Assembly: GCF_009935905.1 (NCBI RefSeq)
Contig: NZ_PREX01000022.1
Location: 1-47,153 of the forward strand
DNA from: Alkalibacterium sp. MB6
GTDB taxonomy: Bacteria; Bacillota; Bacilli; Lactobacillales; Carnobacteriaceae_A
Direction of reading: 5' to 3'
Length of the DNA stretch: 47,153 nucleotides
The notes under the pieces were generated by a model, which saw only the letters and a list, made by a program, of their open reading frames with translations, was not told the DNA's origin and ran no database searches. Shown in pieces: positions 25,835 to 34,684 of this stretch. Position numbers and translations under genes: made by a program. Positions within the stretch are counted from its first letter, which is position 1. Each line of letters begins with the position of its first letter.

Positions 25835-26191
25835 ATGGAATTGGTCATTATCGTCTTAAATAAGACGGATGTGCTTGACGAATTGCTGACGGCCTTTGTG
25901 GAATATAAAGTCACGGGCGCCACGGTTCTGGACAGTAGCGGGATGGGACACATTATTTCAAATCGCTTCCCCATGTTCTCCATGTTTGCTGAGCTTAAAG
26001 ATGAGCGTAAAGCAAACAGTAAAACGATTTTTACCGTTGTGGAGAATGAATCAGAGCGGGAAGATGTTCTCCATGCAGTGGAAAGTGTATTAGGAGACAT
26101 TACAGAACCGGATACGGCTATTTTCTTTAGCCTACCCGTAAACTTTACCAAAGGAATCGATGACGAAACTATATTAGAAGAAGGTTTTTAA
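25835..26191 (+). CDS. PII-like (P-II superfamily) signalling protein
   Basis: A 118-residue ferredoxin-like protein starting MELVIIVLNKTDVLDELL. A T-loop-bearing segment follows KVTGATVLDSSGMGHI, and the C-terminal element GDITEPDTAIFFSLPV corresponds to the PII region that carries GKIF-type residues. The PII uridylylation Tyr motif is absent, so this is a PII-like regulator rather than GlnB. AGAAGGA fixes the ATG at 25835. Its stop lies one base before the antiporter ATG, indicating co-translation and probably direct control of the antiporter, perhaps through a bound nucleotide. Confidence 0.72.
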   Translation: MELVIIVLNKTDVLDELLTAFVEYKVTGATVLDSSGMGHIISNRFPMFSMFAELKDERKANSKTIFTVVENESEREDVLHAVESVLGDITEPDTAIFFSLPVNFTKGIDDETILEEGF

Positions 26192-26192
26192 C

Positions 26193-27359
26193 ATGTCGTA
26201 CACGCTTTATGTTGCTATATTGATGCTTGCTGGAATGGCGGGAGGTAAATTAGCAAGCAAAGTAGGATTGCCGACAGTATCAGGTTATATATTAATTGGC
26301 CTTCTATTAGGACCGAGTGCCCTCAATTTAATCACAGGTGAAGTCTATACTAATCTGGGATTCATCAATGAGTTGGCCTTAGGCATGCTTGCCATTTCAG
26401 TCGGAACAGAATTACACTACACAATGTTTAAGAAATTCGGGAAAAACTTAATTACTATATCTGTCGGAAATGCAGTTCTGACAGTGATATTAGGAACGTT
26501 ATTCACATGGTGGATGGGTACGGAACTCCAATATGCTCTCATTCTCGGGACACTCGCTTTAACGGTATCACCAGCTGGAGTAGTCGAAGTCGTGAAAGAT
26601 ACTCGAGCAAAAGGTGAAATGACACAAAACCTTTTGGGACTGGTTGCCTTTGACAATTTATTGGCTATTATCGTACTTGGTATGATGGTATCATTTGTCC
26701 AGTCCTTGGGTGATCAAGGGGCATCTGGCCTCATGTTAGTGGGGACCGTTTTATTGGATATTTTCCTTGGTGTTCTTTTAGGTGCACTGACTGGCTTATT
26801 TGTTTCGTTTTTCATTCGCAAAGACACCGCCAACGATAAATTGTTAGTCATTATGTTGGCTGCCATCTTACTCAATACCGGCGTATCGACCATGTTTGGC
26901 TTGTCGCCAGTACTGACAAATATTGTATCAGGTATTGCAATAACTAACTTAACCTATAAAAAAGCATTAATGGCATCCGTATTGTCACGTATTGAATTAC
27001 CAATATTTGTGATTTTCCTGACACTTGCAGGTGCTCATATCGATATTGCGATTGTTGGTCGAGTGGGTCTTGCTGGACTGGGCTATATTTTAGCACGAGC
27101 AATTGGAAAATACGTTGGGACACTAGTCTTTTCACAATTTACAACCATTAGTAAACCGGTTAGACCGTACCTTGGATGGGGGCTCTTTCCTCAAGCAGGT
27201 ATTGCTATCGGGTTAGCTACTATCGCCGAACGAAGTTTACCGAATGTTTCAGGTACCATTACCGGAGTCGTTTTGGCAGGCGCAGTCTTCTTTGAAATCT
27301 TTGGACCGATGATTGCAGGAAGAGCACTGAAAGCGGCCGGCGAAACACAAGAAAGATAA
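26193..27359 (+). CDS. CPA2-type cation:proton antiporter
   Basis: A 388-residue membrane protein with about 12 hydrophobic segments, starting MSYTLYVAILMLAGMAGGKLASKVGLPTVSG. Family signs include GLPTVSGYILIGLLLGPSALN in the first hairpin and a transmembrane acidic residue in LVAFDNLLAIIVLG. There is no RCK/TrkA-N domain at the C-terminus, unlike KefB/KefC. The immediately preceding PII-like gene may supply the missing cytosolic regulation. Transported ion (Na, K) cannot be read from sequence. Confidence 0.88.
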   Translation: MSYTLYVAILMLAGMAGGKLASKVGLPTVSGYILIGLLLGPSALNLITGEVYTNLGFINELALGMLAISVGTELHYTMFKKFGKNLITISVGNAVLTVILGTLFTWWMGTELQYALILGTLALTVSPAGVVEVVKDTRAKGEMTQNLLGLVAFDNLLAIIVLGMMVSFVQSLGDQGASGLMLVGTVLLDIFLGVLLGALTGLFVSFFIRKDTANDKLLVIMLAAILLNTGVSTMFGLSPVLTNIVSGIAITNLTYKKALMASVLSRIELPIFVIFLTLAGAHIDIAIVGRVGLAGLGYILARAIGKYVGTLVFSQFTTISKPVRPYLGWGLFPQAGIAIGLATIAERSLPNVSGTITGVVLAGAVFFEIFGPMIAGRALKAAGETQER

Positions 27360-27373
27360 GAGGATACCAAAAT

Positions 27374-27425
27374 AAGACGCAAGCGATGAGTCAGAAGAAA
27401 CTGACTTGTTCGCAGCGTCTTTTTT
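27374..27425 (+). terminator. Terminator after the antiporter gene
   Basis: AAGACGC with GCGTCTT plus an inner stem AGTCAG with CTGACT, then TTTTTTG. Confidence 0.8.
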
Positions 27426-27515
27426 GTTTGTATTTGTCTCTTTAAATTATGGAAAGTTAACAAGATTGTCATTGTATTTATAGGCTTTTTAGTATAAAGT
27501 GAAGAGAGGGATTCT

Positions 27516-27537
27516 GTGAAACAAATGATTGTTTCAC
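27516..27537. promoter_or_regulatory. Everted parS-like half-sites upstream of rsmG
   Basis: GTGAAACA (27516-27523), six bases, TGTTTCAC (27530-27537). These are exactly the two halves of the parS site (TGTTTCAC then GTGAAACA) in reversed order. As RNA they form an 8-bp hairpin in the rsmG leader, 27 bases before the start. Confidence 0.45.
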
Positions 27538-27564
27538 GACTCGTTATAGAAAGGGTTTTGTCGA

Positions 27565-28284
27565 ATGACTCCAGAAAAATTTCAACGTGAACTATTAAAA
27601 AGAGACATTCCCATAACAGACGACAAGATGAAGCAGTTTGAGCGCTACTTGGAGCTGTTGCAAGAATGGAATGAAAAGATTAATTTAACTGCTATTACTG
27701 AAAAAGAAGAAGTTTATTTAAAACATTTTTATGACTCGCTGACAGCCGGACTTTATGTAGATTTTAAACAAGGGGTCCACAGCCTATGCGACGTAGGCTC
27801 AGGTGCTGGTTTCCCCAGTATCCCCCTAAAAATTATTTACCCTAACTTAACGATTACCATAGTCGATTCGTTGAACAAACGAATTGGCTTTTTAGAGACA
27901 GTCGTTAATGAGTTGGGCTTAACCGGCGTGAACCTGTATCATGACCGAGCAGAAACATTTGGGCAAAACAAACAATTTAGAGCATCATTTGATTTTGTGA
28001 CAGCTCGAGCGGTTGCTCGAATGAGTGTGTTGGCTGAATTGTGTCTCCCTCTTGTTAAGAAAGATGGGACCTTTATCGCTATGAAAGCAGCTCAAGGTCA
28101 AGAAGAGTTACAAGAAGGCAAGCGAGCGATCGGCATACTAGGTGGTAAAGTGAGAGAGGATATTTCCTTTGAACTGCCTGAAGGAGCCGGCGAACGCCAT
28201 ATTATTTTAATTGATAAGAAAAAAGAAACACCGAATAAGTACCCGAGAAAACCAGGGACGCCTAACAAGAGGCCATTGGTTTAA
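27565..28284 (+). CDS. rsmG: 16S rRNA (guanine-527-N7) methyltransferase
   Basis: A 239-residue Rossmann methyltransferase. The N-terminal helices end with [13 protein letters not shown] motif I is [17 protein letters not shown] (about 73-89), followed by [14 protein letters not shown] and the conserved [15 protein letters not shown]. It methylates G527 of 16S rRNA. The C-terminal tail is basic ([13 protein letters not shown]), as usual for the family. AAAGGG precedes the ATG. It heads the origin-type cluster rsmG-parA-parB. Confidence 0.95.
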   Translation: MTPEKFQRELLKRDIPITDDKMKQFERYLELLQEWNEKINLTAITEKEEVYLKHFYDSLTAGLYVDFKQGVHSLCDVGSGAGFPSIPLKIIYPNLTITIVDSLNKRIGFLETVVNELGLTGVNLYHDRAETFGQNKQFRASFDFVTARAVARMSVLAELCLPLVKKDGTFIAMKAAQGQEELQEGKRAIGILGGKVREDISFELPEGAGERHIILIDKKKETPNKYPRKPGTPNKRPLV

Positions 28285-28320
28285 AGAGAAATAAGATAAA
28301 GAAAAGTTTGGAGGATGAGT

Positions 28321-29085
28321 ATGGCACGAATTATAGCCGTCGCAAATCAAAAAGGCGGAGTGGGTAAAACCACGACGACCGTCAATCTTGGCGCATCACT
28401 GGCTTATGTAGGCAAACGTGTGCTTTTGATTGACATGGATGCCCAGGGAAATGCGACCAGCGGGTTGGGCGTGCGAAAAGGAGAAGTGGATAGAGACATT
28501 TATGATGTTTTAATCAACGAGGTTCCTTTGGAAGACGTGATCCAATCATCAAGTCGTGAAAATTTATATATCGCCCCTGCGACCATTCAATTGGCTGGTG
28601 CCGAAGTGGAACTGACCAGCTTAATGGCGAGAGAAACGCGCTTAAAACGAGCGGTTGAATCAGTTGAAGACCAGTATGATTTTATTTTAATTGACTGCCC
28701 GCCGTCCCTTGGGCATTTAACGATTAATGCCTTCACGGCCAGTCATTCTGTCTTAATTCCTGTTCAATGTGAGTATTATGCATTGGAAGGGCTGAGTCAG
28801 TTGTTAAACACCATTCGACTAGTACAAAAGCATTTCAATAAGGACTTACGTGTCGAAGGCGTTTTATTAACGATGCTTGATGCGCGAACAAACTTAGGTT
28901 TTGAAGTCGTCAATGAAGTGAAAAAATACTTCCGAGAAAAAGTATACGGCACTATTATTCCTAGAAATGTCCGCTTATCTGAAGCACCAAGTTACGGGCT
29001 GTCAATTATCGATTATGATTTGAGATCCAAAGGTGCAGAAGTGTACCAGGAGTTAGCAAAGGAAGTGATGGGTAATGGCAAATAA
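28321..29085 (+). CDS. parA: ParA/Soj chromosome-partitioning ATPase
   Basis: A 254-residue deviant-Walker ATPase: VANQKGGVGKTTTTVNLG (signature Lys in KGGVGKTT), Walker A' LLIDMDAQGNATSGLG, and ILIDCPPSLGHLTINAF. It forms an ATP-dependent sandwich dimer on DNA and is released by ParB. GGAGG at 28310-28314 abuts an ATG at 28315, so the ATG at 28321 with 6-base spacing is chosen. The end overlaps parB by 11 bases. Confidence 0.95.
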   Translation: MARIIAVANQKGGVGKTTTTVNLGASLAYVGKRVLLIDMDAQGNATSGLGVRKGEVDRDIYDVLINEVPLEDVIQSSSRENLYIAPATIQLAGAEVELTSLMARETRLKRAVESVEDQYDFILIDCPPSLGHLTINAFTASHSVLIPVQCEYYALEGLSQLLNTIRLVQKHFNKDLRVEGVLLTMLDARTNLGFEVVNEVKKYFREKVYGTIIPRNVRLSEAPSYGLSIIDYDLRSKGAEVYQELAKEVMGNGK

Positions 29086-29956
29086 GAAAAAAGGCTTAGG
29101 CCGAGGCATTGATGCATTATTTGATGTGCCTGATTTTGAAAAAGAAGTCAATGAAAATGATGAGCAAGTTGAACAGCTTGCATTGGACGAGATTCGCCCG
29201 AACCCATACCAGCCGAGACGTTATTTTAATGAAGAAGCTTTAGAGGAACTGGCATCGTCTATCAAAGAATCAGGTGTGCTGCAACCAATTATCGTTCGCA
29301 AGTCCTCCGTTAAAGGGTACGAGATTGTAGCTGGAGAGAGACGGTTTAGAGCATCGAAGTTAGCTGAAAAAGAAACGATTCCAGCTATCGTTAGAGAATT
29401 GAACGAAGAAATCATGATGCAAGTCGCCATTTTAGAAAACTTGCAACGTGAAGACTTGACGTCACTTGAAGAAGCAGAAGCTTACAACATGATGATGGAT
29501 AAGTTAGAGATGACACAAGAGATGGTTGCTGAAAAGTTAGGCAAGAGCCGTTCTTATATTGCCAACCATTTGCGCTTATTGGCATTGCCTGAAGAGGTTA
29601 AAATGATGGTACAAGAAGGCCGCTTATCAAATGGTCAGGCCCGTACCTTGTTAGGATTGAAAGATAAGGCTAAAATTGCTAAGTTAGCTAGACGAGCTGT
29701 TAAGGAAAAGTTAACGGTGAGACAGCTGGAACATTTGGTAGCAGAAGCAAATGCACAACCTAAAAAAGACCAGCCAGTTGACCCAACACCTAAAAAATCA
29801 CTTTATATTCGCAAATCCGAAGAATTGTTGACTGATAAATTCGGCACAAGCGTTGTGATTCGTGAAAAAGGTGAAAAGGGCAAAATCGAAATCGAGTATG
29901 TGTCTCCAGATGATTTGAACCGCATTTTGGAAGAATTGGATGTCGACTTAAATTAA
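29075..29956 (+). CDS. parB: ParB/Spo0J partition protein
   Basis: A 293-residue protein: N-terminal ParA-interacting basic start (MANKKKGLGRGIDALF), the CTP-binding ParB/Srx domain with EIRPNPYQPRRYFNEEALEEL and IVAGERRFRASKLA, a central HTH (VAEKLGKSRSYIANHLRLLALP) that reads parS, and a C-terminal dimerisation domain. It loads at parS and spreads as a CTP clamp. It overlaps parA. No intact parS (TGTTTCACGTGAAACA) was found in the window by eye. Confidence 0.95.
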   Translation: MANKKKGLGRGIDALFDVPDFEKEVNENDEQVEQLALDEIRPNPYQPRRYFNEEALEELASSIKESGVLQPIIVRKSSVKGYEIVAGERRFRASKLAEKETIPAIVRELNEEIMMQVAILENLQREDLTSLEEAEAYNMMMDKLEMTQEMVAEKLGKSRSYIANHLRLLALPEEVKMMVQEGRLSNGQARTLLGLKDKAKIAKLARRAVKEKLTVRQLEHLVAEANAQPKKDQPVDPTPKKSLYIRKSEELLTDKFGTSVVIREKGEKGKIEIEYVSPDDLNRILEELDVDLN

Positions 29957-29984
29957 ATGAAATAGAGTTTAGGGAGAGAGCCAA

Positions 29985-30176
29985 ATGAATAAAACCTATG
30001 ATTTGCATGATGTGATAGAGATGAAAAAACCTCATCCATGCGGAACCAACAGTTGGGAAATTATTCGTATGGGCGCAGATATACGACTCAAATGTACAGG
30101 ATGCAACCATTTGGTCATGATGCCCCGAAGAGAATTCGAACGTAAAATGAAAAAAGTAATCCAATCTGCTGAGTAA
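29985..30176 (+). CDS. DUF951 family protein
   Basis: A 63-residue protein starting MNKTYDLHDVIEMKKPHPCGTN. The conserved Cys residues HPCG and CTGC could bind a metal, and the tail MPRREFERKMKKVIQSAE is basic. DUF951 proteins lie between parB and ychF in many Firmicutes, as here. AGGGAGAG precedes the ATG. Function unknown; the Lys/Arg content suggests nucleic-acid contact, which is inference. Confidence 0.9.
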   Translation: MNKTYDLHDVIEMKKPHPCGTNSWEIIRMGADIRLKCTGCNHLVMMPRREFERKMKKVIQSAE

Positions 30177-30254
30177 ACTCAGACAGAGATAGGGACACGG
30201 ATTAGACCATCCTTGGGATCAAAAAGGATGGCGAAAGAGAAAGGGATTAATTAA

Positions 30255-31355
30255 ATGGCTTTAACCGCAGGAATCGTTGGCTTGCCCAACGTAGGAAAAT
30301 CAACTTTATTTAATGCAATAACAAAAGCTGGAGTAGAAGCAGCAAACTACCCATTTGCCACAATCGATCCGAACGTCGGCGTTGTTGAAGTGCCGGATAA
30401 ACGTTTAGACCGACTAAAAGAATTAGTCAATCCCCAGCGTGTCGTTCCAACGACCTTTGAATTCACTGACATTGCCGGTATTGTGAAAGGTGCCAGCAAA
30501 GGGGAAGGCCTTGGGAATAAATTCTTGGCCAACATTCGCGAAGTGGATGCGATTTGTCACGTCGTTCGTTGTTTTGAAGATGACAATGTGACCCATGTCT
30601 CAGGCCAGGTGAATCCTGCAGAAGATATTGAAACGATCAATATGGAGTTGGCACTAGCTGACTTGGAGTCTGTAGACAAACGTATTGAACGCGTGCGCAA
30701 ACAAGCGAAATCAAAAGACCAAGAAGCAGTCGCTATGCTGAGTGTTCTAGAGAAAATTAAGCCAGTTTTAGAAGAGGGTAAACCTGTTCGTGTACTGGAA
30801 TTTTCAGACGACGAGTTACCTATTTTAAAGTCACTATTTCTATTGACTAGTAAACCCGTTTTATATGTGGCAAATGTTGCAGAAGACGACGTCGCTGATC
30901 CTGAAAGCAACCAACATTTGCAGACTGTTAAGCAAATTGCTGCAGAAGAAGGTGCTGAAGTCGTTGCTATTTCAGCTGCTATTGAAGAAGAGATAGCTGA
31001 ACTGGATGATGAAGAAAAAGCAGAATTCTTAGAAGACTTAGGCATAGCTGAACCAGGAATGGATAAATTAATCCGTTCGTCTTATGATTTGCTTGGACTT
31101 GCTACCTTCTTTACAGCTGGAGAAAAAGAAGTGCGTGCATGGACATTCAAAAAAGGAATGAAAGCTCCTCAAACAGCAGGGGTCATTCATACTGACTTTG
31201 AACGAGGATTCATTCGTGCAGAAACCATTTCATATGCAGATTACGACGCACTTGGAAGCGAAAAAGCTGCTCGAGAAGCAGGTAAATTAAGAGCAGAAGG
31301 AAAAGAGTATATCGTTCAAGACGGCGATGTTATCTTATTCCGTTTCAACGTGTAA
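30255..31355 (+). CDS. ychF: Redox/ribosome-associated ATPase YchF (OLA1/EngD family)
   Basis: A 366-residue P-loop protein: G1 [19 protein letters not shown]3 [17 protein letters not shown], and the G4-equivalent VANVAED that in this family prefers ATP over GTP; the C-terminal TGS domain ends [23 protein letters not shown]. It binds ribosomes and is linked to stress adaptation. A leader hairpin (CCATCCTT with AAGGATGG, 30207-30231) precedes it without a T-run. Followed closely by a DUF1129 gene. Confidence 0.95.
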   Translation: MALTAGIVGLPNVGKSTLFNAITKAGVEAANYPFATIDPNVGVVEVPDKRLDRLKELVNPQRVVPTTFEFTDIAGIVKGASKGEGLGNKFLANIREVDAICHVVRCFEDDNVTHVSGQVNPAEDIETINMELALADLESVDKRIERVRKQAKSKDQEAVAMLSVLEKIKPVLEEGKPVRVLEFSDDELPILKSLFLLTSKPVLYVANVAEDDVADPESNQHLQTVKQIAAEEGAEVVAISAAIEEEIAELDDEEKAEFLEDLGIAEPGMDKLIRSSYDLLGLATFFTAGEKEVRAWTFKKGMKAPQTAGVIHTDFERGFIRAETISYADYDALGSEKAAREAGKLRAEGKEYIVQDGDVILFRFNV

Positions 31356-31372
31356 AGAGAGGATATTGAGTT

Positions 31373-32083
31373 ATGCGAAAAAAGAACGAACCAGTTGAAC
31401 AGGATATCACTCAAACCATTGAGCACAAACGCGAGGAAAACGAGAGATTGTTTGATCAACTGACCAGCAAAAATAAAGAGTATATGGTCAAGTTGAACCG
31501 TCAGCTTGACGAGGGTGGCATGACTGAAGAACGAAAAACGGCCATCTACAACGACATGTTGAAAACAATCGTTGAACAACAAGCGAATCATTTAACGGCT
31601 CGCAAAATATACGGCACAACCACCGACCAAGCCATTTATTTGTTGGAAGGAAAAGGCAAGGGAATCGGGCAAGAAGAACAAGTTGTTCAGTCTGAACCAT
31701 GGAAAATTTACTTGGACGGCTCCCTCTTACTAGGCGGAATGTTCGCCTTGATTACGGGTGTGTCGTACCTATTTGGTAATGAAACTGCTGGATTAGGCTT
31801 AATTACCTTGATTCTAAACTTCTTATTAAGTGGATTAGCCATTATGGTGATTACGAAGTATGCACCTCAACCAGGTGTCAAAGGTGGCTTTTTGAAATAT
31901 GTGTTAGCGACGACTTTGACGATGATTGCTTGGATTATCGTGATGTCCTTCGGTACAGCACTGTTCCCAGCGTCACTCAATATATTCATACCAGGACTCT
32001 ATACGTTAATTATCGGTATAGCAGCCTTTGGTTTGAGATGGTACCTGAAGAAAAAACTAAATATTCAAGGCACGCTTCTGTAA
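31373..32083 (+). CDS. DUF1129 family membrane protein
   Basis: A 236-residue protein. The N-terminal half (1-110) is soluble and helical (EHKREENERLFDQLTSKNKEYM), followed by four hydrophobic segments from about residue 113 and a basic end (RWYLKKKLN). DUF1129 proteins of lactic acid bacteria have this architecture and no known function. It starts 17 bases after ychF, so it is probably in the same transcript, which ends at the terminator just downstream. Confidence 0.82.
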   Translation: MRKKNEPVEQDITQTIEHKREENERLFDQLTSKNKEYMVKLNRQLDEGGMTEERKTAIYNDMLKTIVEQQANHLTARKIYGTTTDQAIYLLEGKGKGIGQEEQVVQSEPWKIYLDGSLLLGGMFALITGVSYLFGNETAGLGLITLILNFLLSGLAIMVITKYAPQPGVKGGFLKYVLATTLTMIAWIIVMSFGTALFPASLNIFIPGLYTLIIGIAAFGLRWYLKKKLNIQGTLL

Positions 32084-32098
32084 GCAAACGTGTCAAGG

Positions 32099-32142
32099 AA
32101 TCCCCAACGGAAAATGTTACACTATTCCGTTGGGGATTTTTT
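32099..32142 (+). terminator. Terminator after the ychF-DUF1129 transcript
   Basis: AATCCCCAACGGAA and TTCCGTTGGGGATT form a 14-bp stem, then TTTT. Confidence 0.92.
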
Positions 32143-32188
32143 GACTCGATTTCCTAAACGAACTTCGGTAAAAATCGATAGCCGACGT

Positions 32189-32324
32189 GAACTCCGTAGA
32201 GAAGCCTTCTCTAAGCAAGTCGAGGAATAATTCAGCGTTGAGTTGCCTAGAGAACGGTTTTCTAAGCAACTCGAGAGAGTAGCCGGTGTCTGAGTTGCGA
32301 ATAGAAGGCTTCTCTATGCAACTC
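32189..32324. repeat. Array of three 33-bp palindromic repeats (locus B)
   Basis: Units at 32189-32221, 32240-32272 and 32292-32324: 33 bp each, start-to-start 51 and 52 bp. Unit 2 has arms GAGTTGCCTAGA and TCTAAGCAACTC. Unit 3 runs from GAGTTGC to GCAACTC with inner AGAAG/CTTCT. Unit 1 has TAGAGAAG with CTTCTCTA. The family matches locus A. It occupies much of the 430-bp gap between the DUF1129 terminator and the glutamate dehydrogenase promoter. Confidence 0.85.
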
Positions 32325-32345
32325 GATTAAGATCTTGCAGATGTA

Positions 32346-32367
32346 GATTCTGGCCATCGCCAGAATC
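32346..32367 (+). other. Perfect 9-bp hairpin upstream of glutamate dehydrogenase
   Basis: GATTCTGGC, CATC loop, GCCAGAATC. It is followed by ACCCTTTT, so it may be a weak terminator. It lies between repeat locus B and the gdh promoter. Confidence 0.45.
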
Positions 32368-32442
32368 ACCCTTTTATAAGCCCAAAGGCATTGGTTTTTT
32401 TCAATTCCACTAAGTGTGGAGTCGCATCGTTGCCTTTTTATA

Positions 32443-32451
32443 TGATACAAT
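32443..32451 (+). promoter_or_regulatory. Extended -10 promoter of the glutamate dehydrogenase gene
   Basis: TGATACAAT fits an extended -10 element 66 bases before the ATG. Confidence 0.4.
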
Positions 32452-32517
32452 AGTGAAGAGTATTTGAGAGAACTCTCATAATAAAGGATAAGACAATACA
32501 CAGATGGAGGGGTTTAG

Positions 32518-33900
32518 ATGACAGAGAATACAACAACACGCCTGATTCAATCGGTAGTGGATCATTTAGTTGAAACCGACACGGATGCGTTGAATGGGTG
32601 GGGTGAAAACCGCAATCAACTGATTCAAGTTGGAGGAGATATGCTTAAAGGAGTCGACAAAGTTATCTCAGGGGACTTGCGTATTATTAAAGATGATGGC
32701 ACGGTAGGCACTTACCCGGCTTTTCGAGTGCAACACAATAACGCATGCGGCTATTATAAAGGTGGCATTCGCTTTAGTACCGGTGTGAACCAGGCTGAAG
32801 TCACAACTTTGTCAATGCTGATGACGTTAAAAAATGCCCTTCACCATTTACCATATGGTGGCGGAAAAGGTGGCGTACACATTGACGTCAGAAAACACTC
32901 CAAACGTGAACTCAGAGACGTGAGTCAAGCGTACGTTAGACTGTTGAAAAACGATATCGGTCCTTATTTAGATATTCCCGCTCCGGATGTCGGTTCTGGT
33001 GAAGAAGTGATGGACTGGATGACCAATGAATACAAAGCCCTTCATCCAAATGAACCCTTTATCAACACATTTACCGGTAAAAGTATTGCGAACGGAGGAG
33101 CTAAAGGCCGTTCAGAATCAACGGGTATAGGCACGTTTACCAGTTACCTTTACTTACTTGATATCTTAACCAATGATAAAATTGAAGTGAATGAGGCGCA
33201 TCAATCGGTCAAAGAATCGGTTAAAGCGATTGGTAAAAAAGATGAACCGGTTAAATTAGCTATACAAGGATTCGGAAATTTAAGCCAAGCGTCAGCTCTA
33301 GCAGCCTACAACTGCGAGGTGCCACATAAGATTGTGGCTATTTCTGACAGTCGTTCAACTCTGTATTCAGAAAACGGTTTGGATCCAGAAGTGTTAGTCC
33401 CTTTTAAACAAAAACATGACCGTTTACCAAACGAAAGTGAACTAAAAGAGTTAGGGATAGAGGCAACCGTAGAGGATCCAAAAGCTGTTCTAACCGTCGA
33501 CTGCGACGTGTTACTATTAGGAGCGATTGAGAATCAAATTACCAAAGACAATCAAGCAGACATTAAAGCCACTATTTTGGTAGAAGGTGCCAATGGTCCT
33601 ATCGATCGCGATGCCGATGACTACTTAGAGTCTCAAGGGAAAGTCATTATCCCAGACGTTTTGGCAAATGCTGGCGGAGTCACTGTTTCTTACTTTGAGT
33701 GGAGACAAGGCAATACGAATGAAGATAAATCAAAAGAAGAAATTTTAAACGACATGAATCAACGAATGAAAGACGTGAGCCACGAAGTCTTCTCCGCTTA
33801 CTTCACTTCTGAACATGGTGAGTCTATGCGATTCTTATGTTTCAAACTCGCTTTTATTAGAATCATTGACGTAATGAAGCGTACCGGTAAATTAATTTAA
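32518..33900 (+). CDS. gdhA: Glutamate dehydrogenase (Glu/Leu/Phe/Val dehydrogenase family)
   Basis: A 460-residue enzyme. The catalytic domain has YYKGGIRFS, PYGGGKGGVHID (catalytic Lys) and DIPAPDVGSGEEVMDWM; the length and C-terminus suit glutamate dehydrogenase. The dinucleotide-binding turn reads AIQGFGNLSQASALA instead of the usual GFGNVG, an unusual variant. Conversion of 2-oxoglutarate and ammonia to glutamate is expected; cofactor choice (NAD or NADP) is not decided. TGGAGG precedes the ATG. The next gene follows 36 bases later. Confidence 0.85.
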   Translation: MTENTTTRLIQSVVDHLVETDTDALNGWGENRNQLIQVGGDMLKGVDKVISGDLRIIKDDGTVGTYPAFRVQHNNACGYYKGGIRFSTGVNQAEVTTLSMLMTLKNALHHLPYGGGKGGVHIDVRKHSKRELRDVSQAYVRLLKNDIGPYLDIPAPDVGSGEEVMDWMTNEYKALHPNEPFINTFTGKSIANGGAKGRSESTGIGTFTSYLYLLDILTNDKIEVNEAHQSVKESVKAIGKKDEPVKLAIQGFGNLSQASALAAYNCEVPHKIVAISDSRSTLYSENGLDPEVLVPFKQKHDRLPNESELKELGIEATVEDPKAVLTVDCDVLLLGAIENQITKDNQADIKATILVEGANGPIDRDADDYLESQGKVIIPDVLANAGGVTVSYFEWRQGNTNEDKSKEEILNDMNQRMKDVSHEVFSAYFTSEHGESMRFLCFKLAFIRIIDVMKRTGKLI

Positions 33901-33936
33901 GTTAGGGTTCAAAATAAGTAACTAAGGAGACTTAGG

Positions 33937-34683
33937 ATGAGAGACAAAGTATTGATAACAGGTGCAGCCGGACGAATCGGCTCACGATTAATTGCTTATC
34001 TCAAAGATGATTATGACTTGGTATTGACAGAAAAAGAGGTATCTTCATTATCTGATTGGCAGAGTGACAGCATAACGGTTCAAACATTGGATATTCTGAA
34101 TAAAGAAGAATGTTTGAACTGTTGTTCGGGTGTAGACATGGTGGTTCACTTGGCGGGGAACCCCTCTCCGCTCGCTAGTTATGAAGAAGTTAAAACCATC
34201 AATATGGACGGCACATTTACTATCATGTCAGCTGCAAGTGAAAAAGGCTGCCGGCGATTAATTTACGCCAGCAGCATCCATGCAGTCAAAGGTTATGAAG
34301 AGGATGTTCAAGTTAAGACGGACAGCGTCGTTCGCCCACCAGATTTTTACGGTGTGACTAAAGTTTTTGGAGAAGCCCTTGGGAGTTATTTTGCCTACCA
34401 AGAAAGCCTGGAAGTCATTGCCATTCGCATAGGCGGTTACCGCTCGTTGGAAATGCTAGTTGAAAAGGGTGAGGAATTGACGATGGATCAGCGAGACTCT
34501 TATTTGAGCGAGCGCGACATGGGACATTTGATTGATCGTTGTTTGAAAGCCGACTTAGATGAGCCATTCTTAATTGTGCATGGCTTGTCAGATAATCATT
34601 TCAAGTTTCTCGACTTATCTGATACGAAACGAAAACTGGCTTATAACCCACAAGATGATGGGTTTGAATTTAAGGAAAGTTAA
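33937..34683 (+). CDS. NAD-dependent epimerase/dehydratase (uronate dehydrogenase-like SDR)
   Basis: A 248-residue extended SDR: GAAGRIGSRL nucleotide-binding motif (residues 8-17), VVHLAGNPSP, YASSIHAVKGYEE, and the catalytic YGVTK with an upstream Ser. The compact length and HLAGNPSPLASYEEV resemble uronate dehydrogenase-like SDRs rather than UDP-sugar epimerases. A glucuronidase lies 1.6 kb downstream, which would fit uronate metabolism, but the genes between are unrelated. The stop is 1 base from the convergent ogt stop. Confidence 0.75.
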   Translation: MRDKVLITGAAGRIGSRLIAYLKDDYDLVLTEKEVSSLSDWQSDSITVQTLDILNKEECLNCCSGVDMVVHLAGNPSPLASYEEVKTINMDGTFTIMSAASEKGCRRLIYASSIHAVKGYEEDVQVKTDSVVRPPDFYGVTKVFGEALGSYFAYQESLEVIAIRIGGYRSLEMLVEKGEELTMDQRDSYLSERDMGHLIDRCLKADLDEPFLIVHGLSDNHFKFLDLSDTKRKLAYNPQDDGFEFKES

Positions 34684-34684
34684 A

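Noticed and set aside
25696..26151. 151-codon minus-strand frame across the PII-like gene
   Set aside because: Antisense to a well-supported gene with a proper ribosome site; no family resemblance.
30557..31045. Ser/Thr-rich 162-codon minus-strand frame
   Set aside because: Antisense shadow of ychF; low-complexity composition follows from acidic codons on the plus strand.
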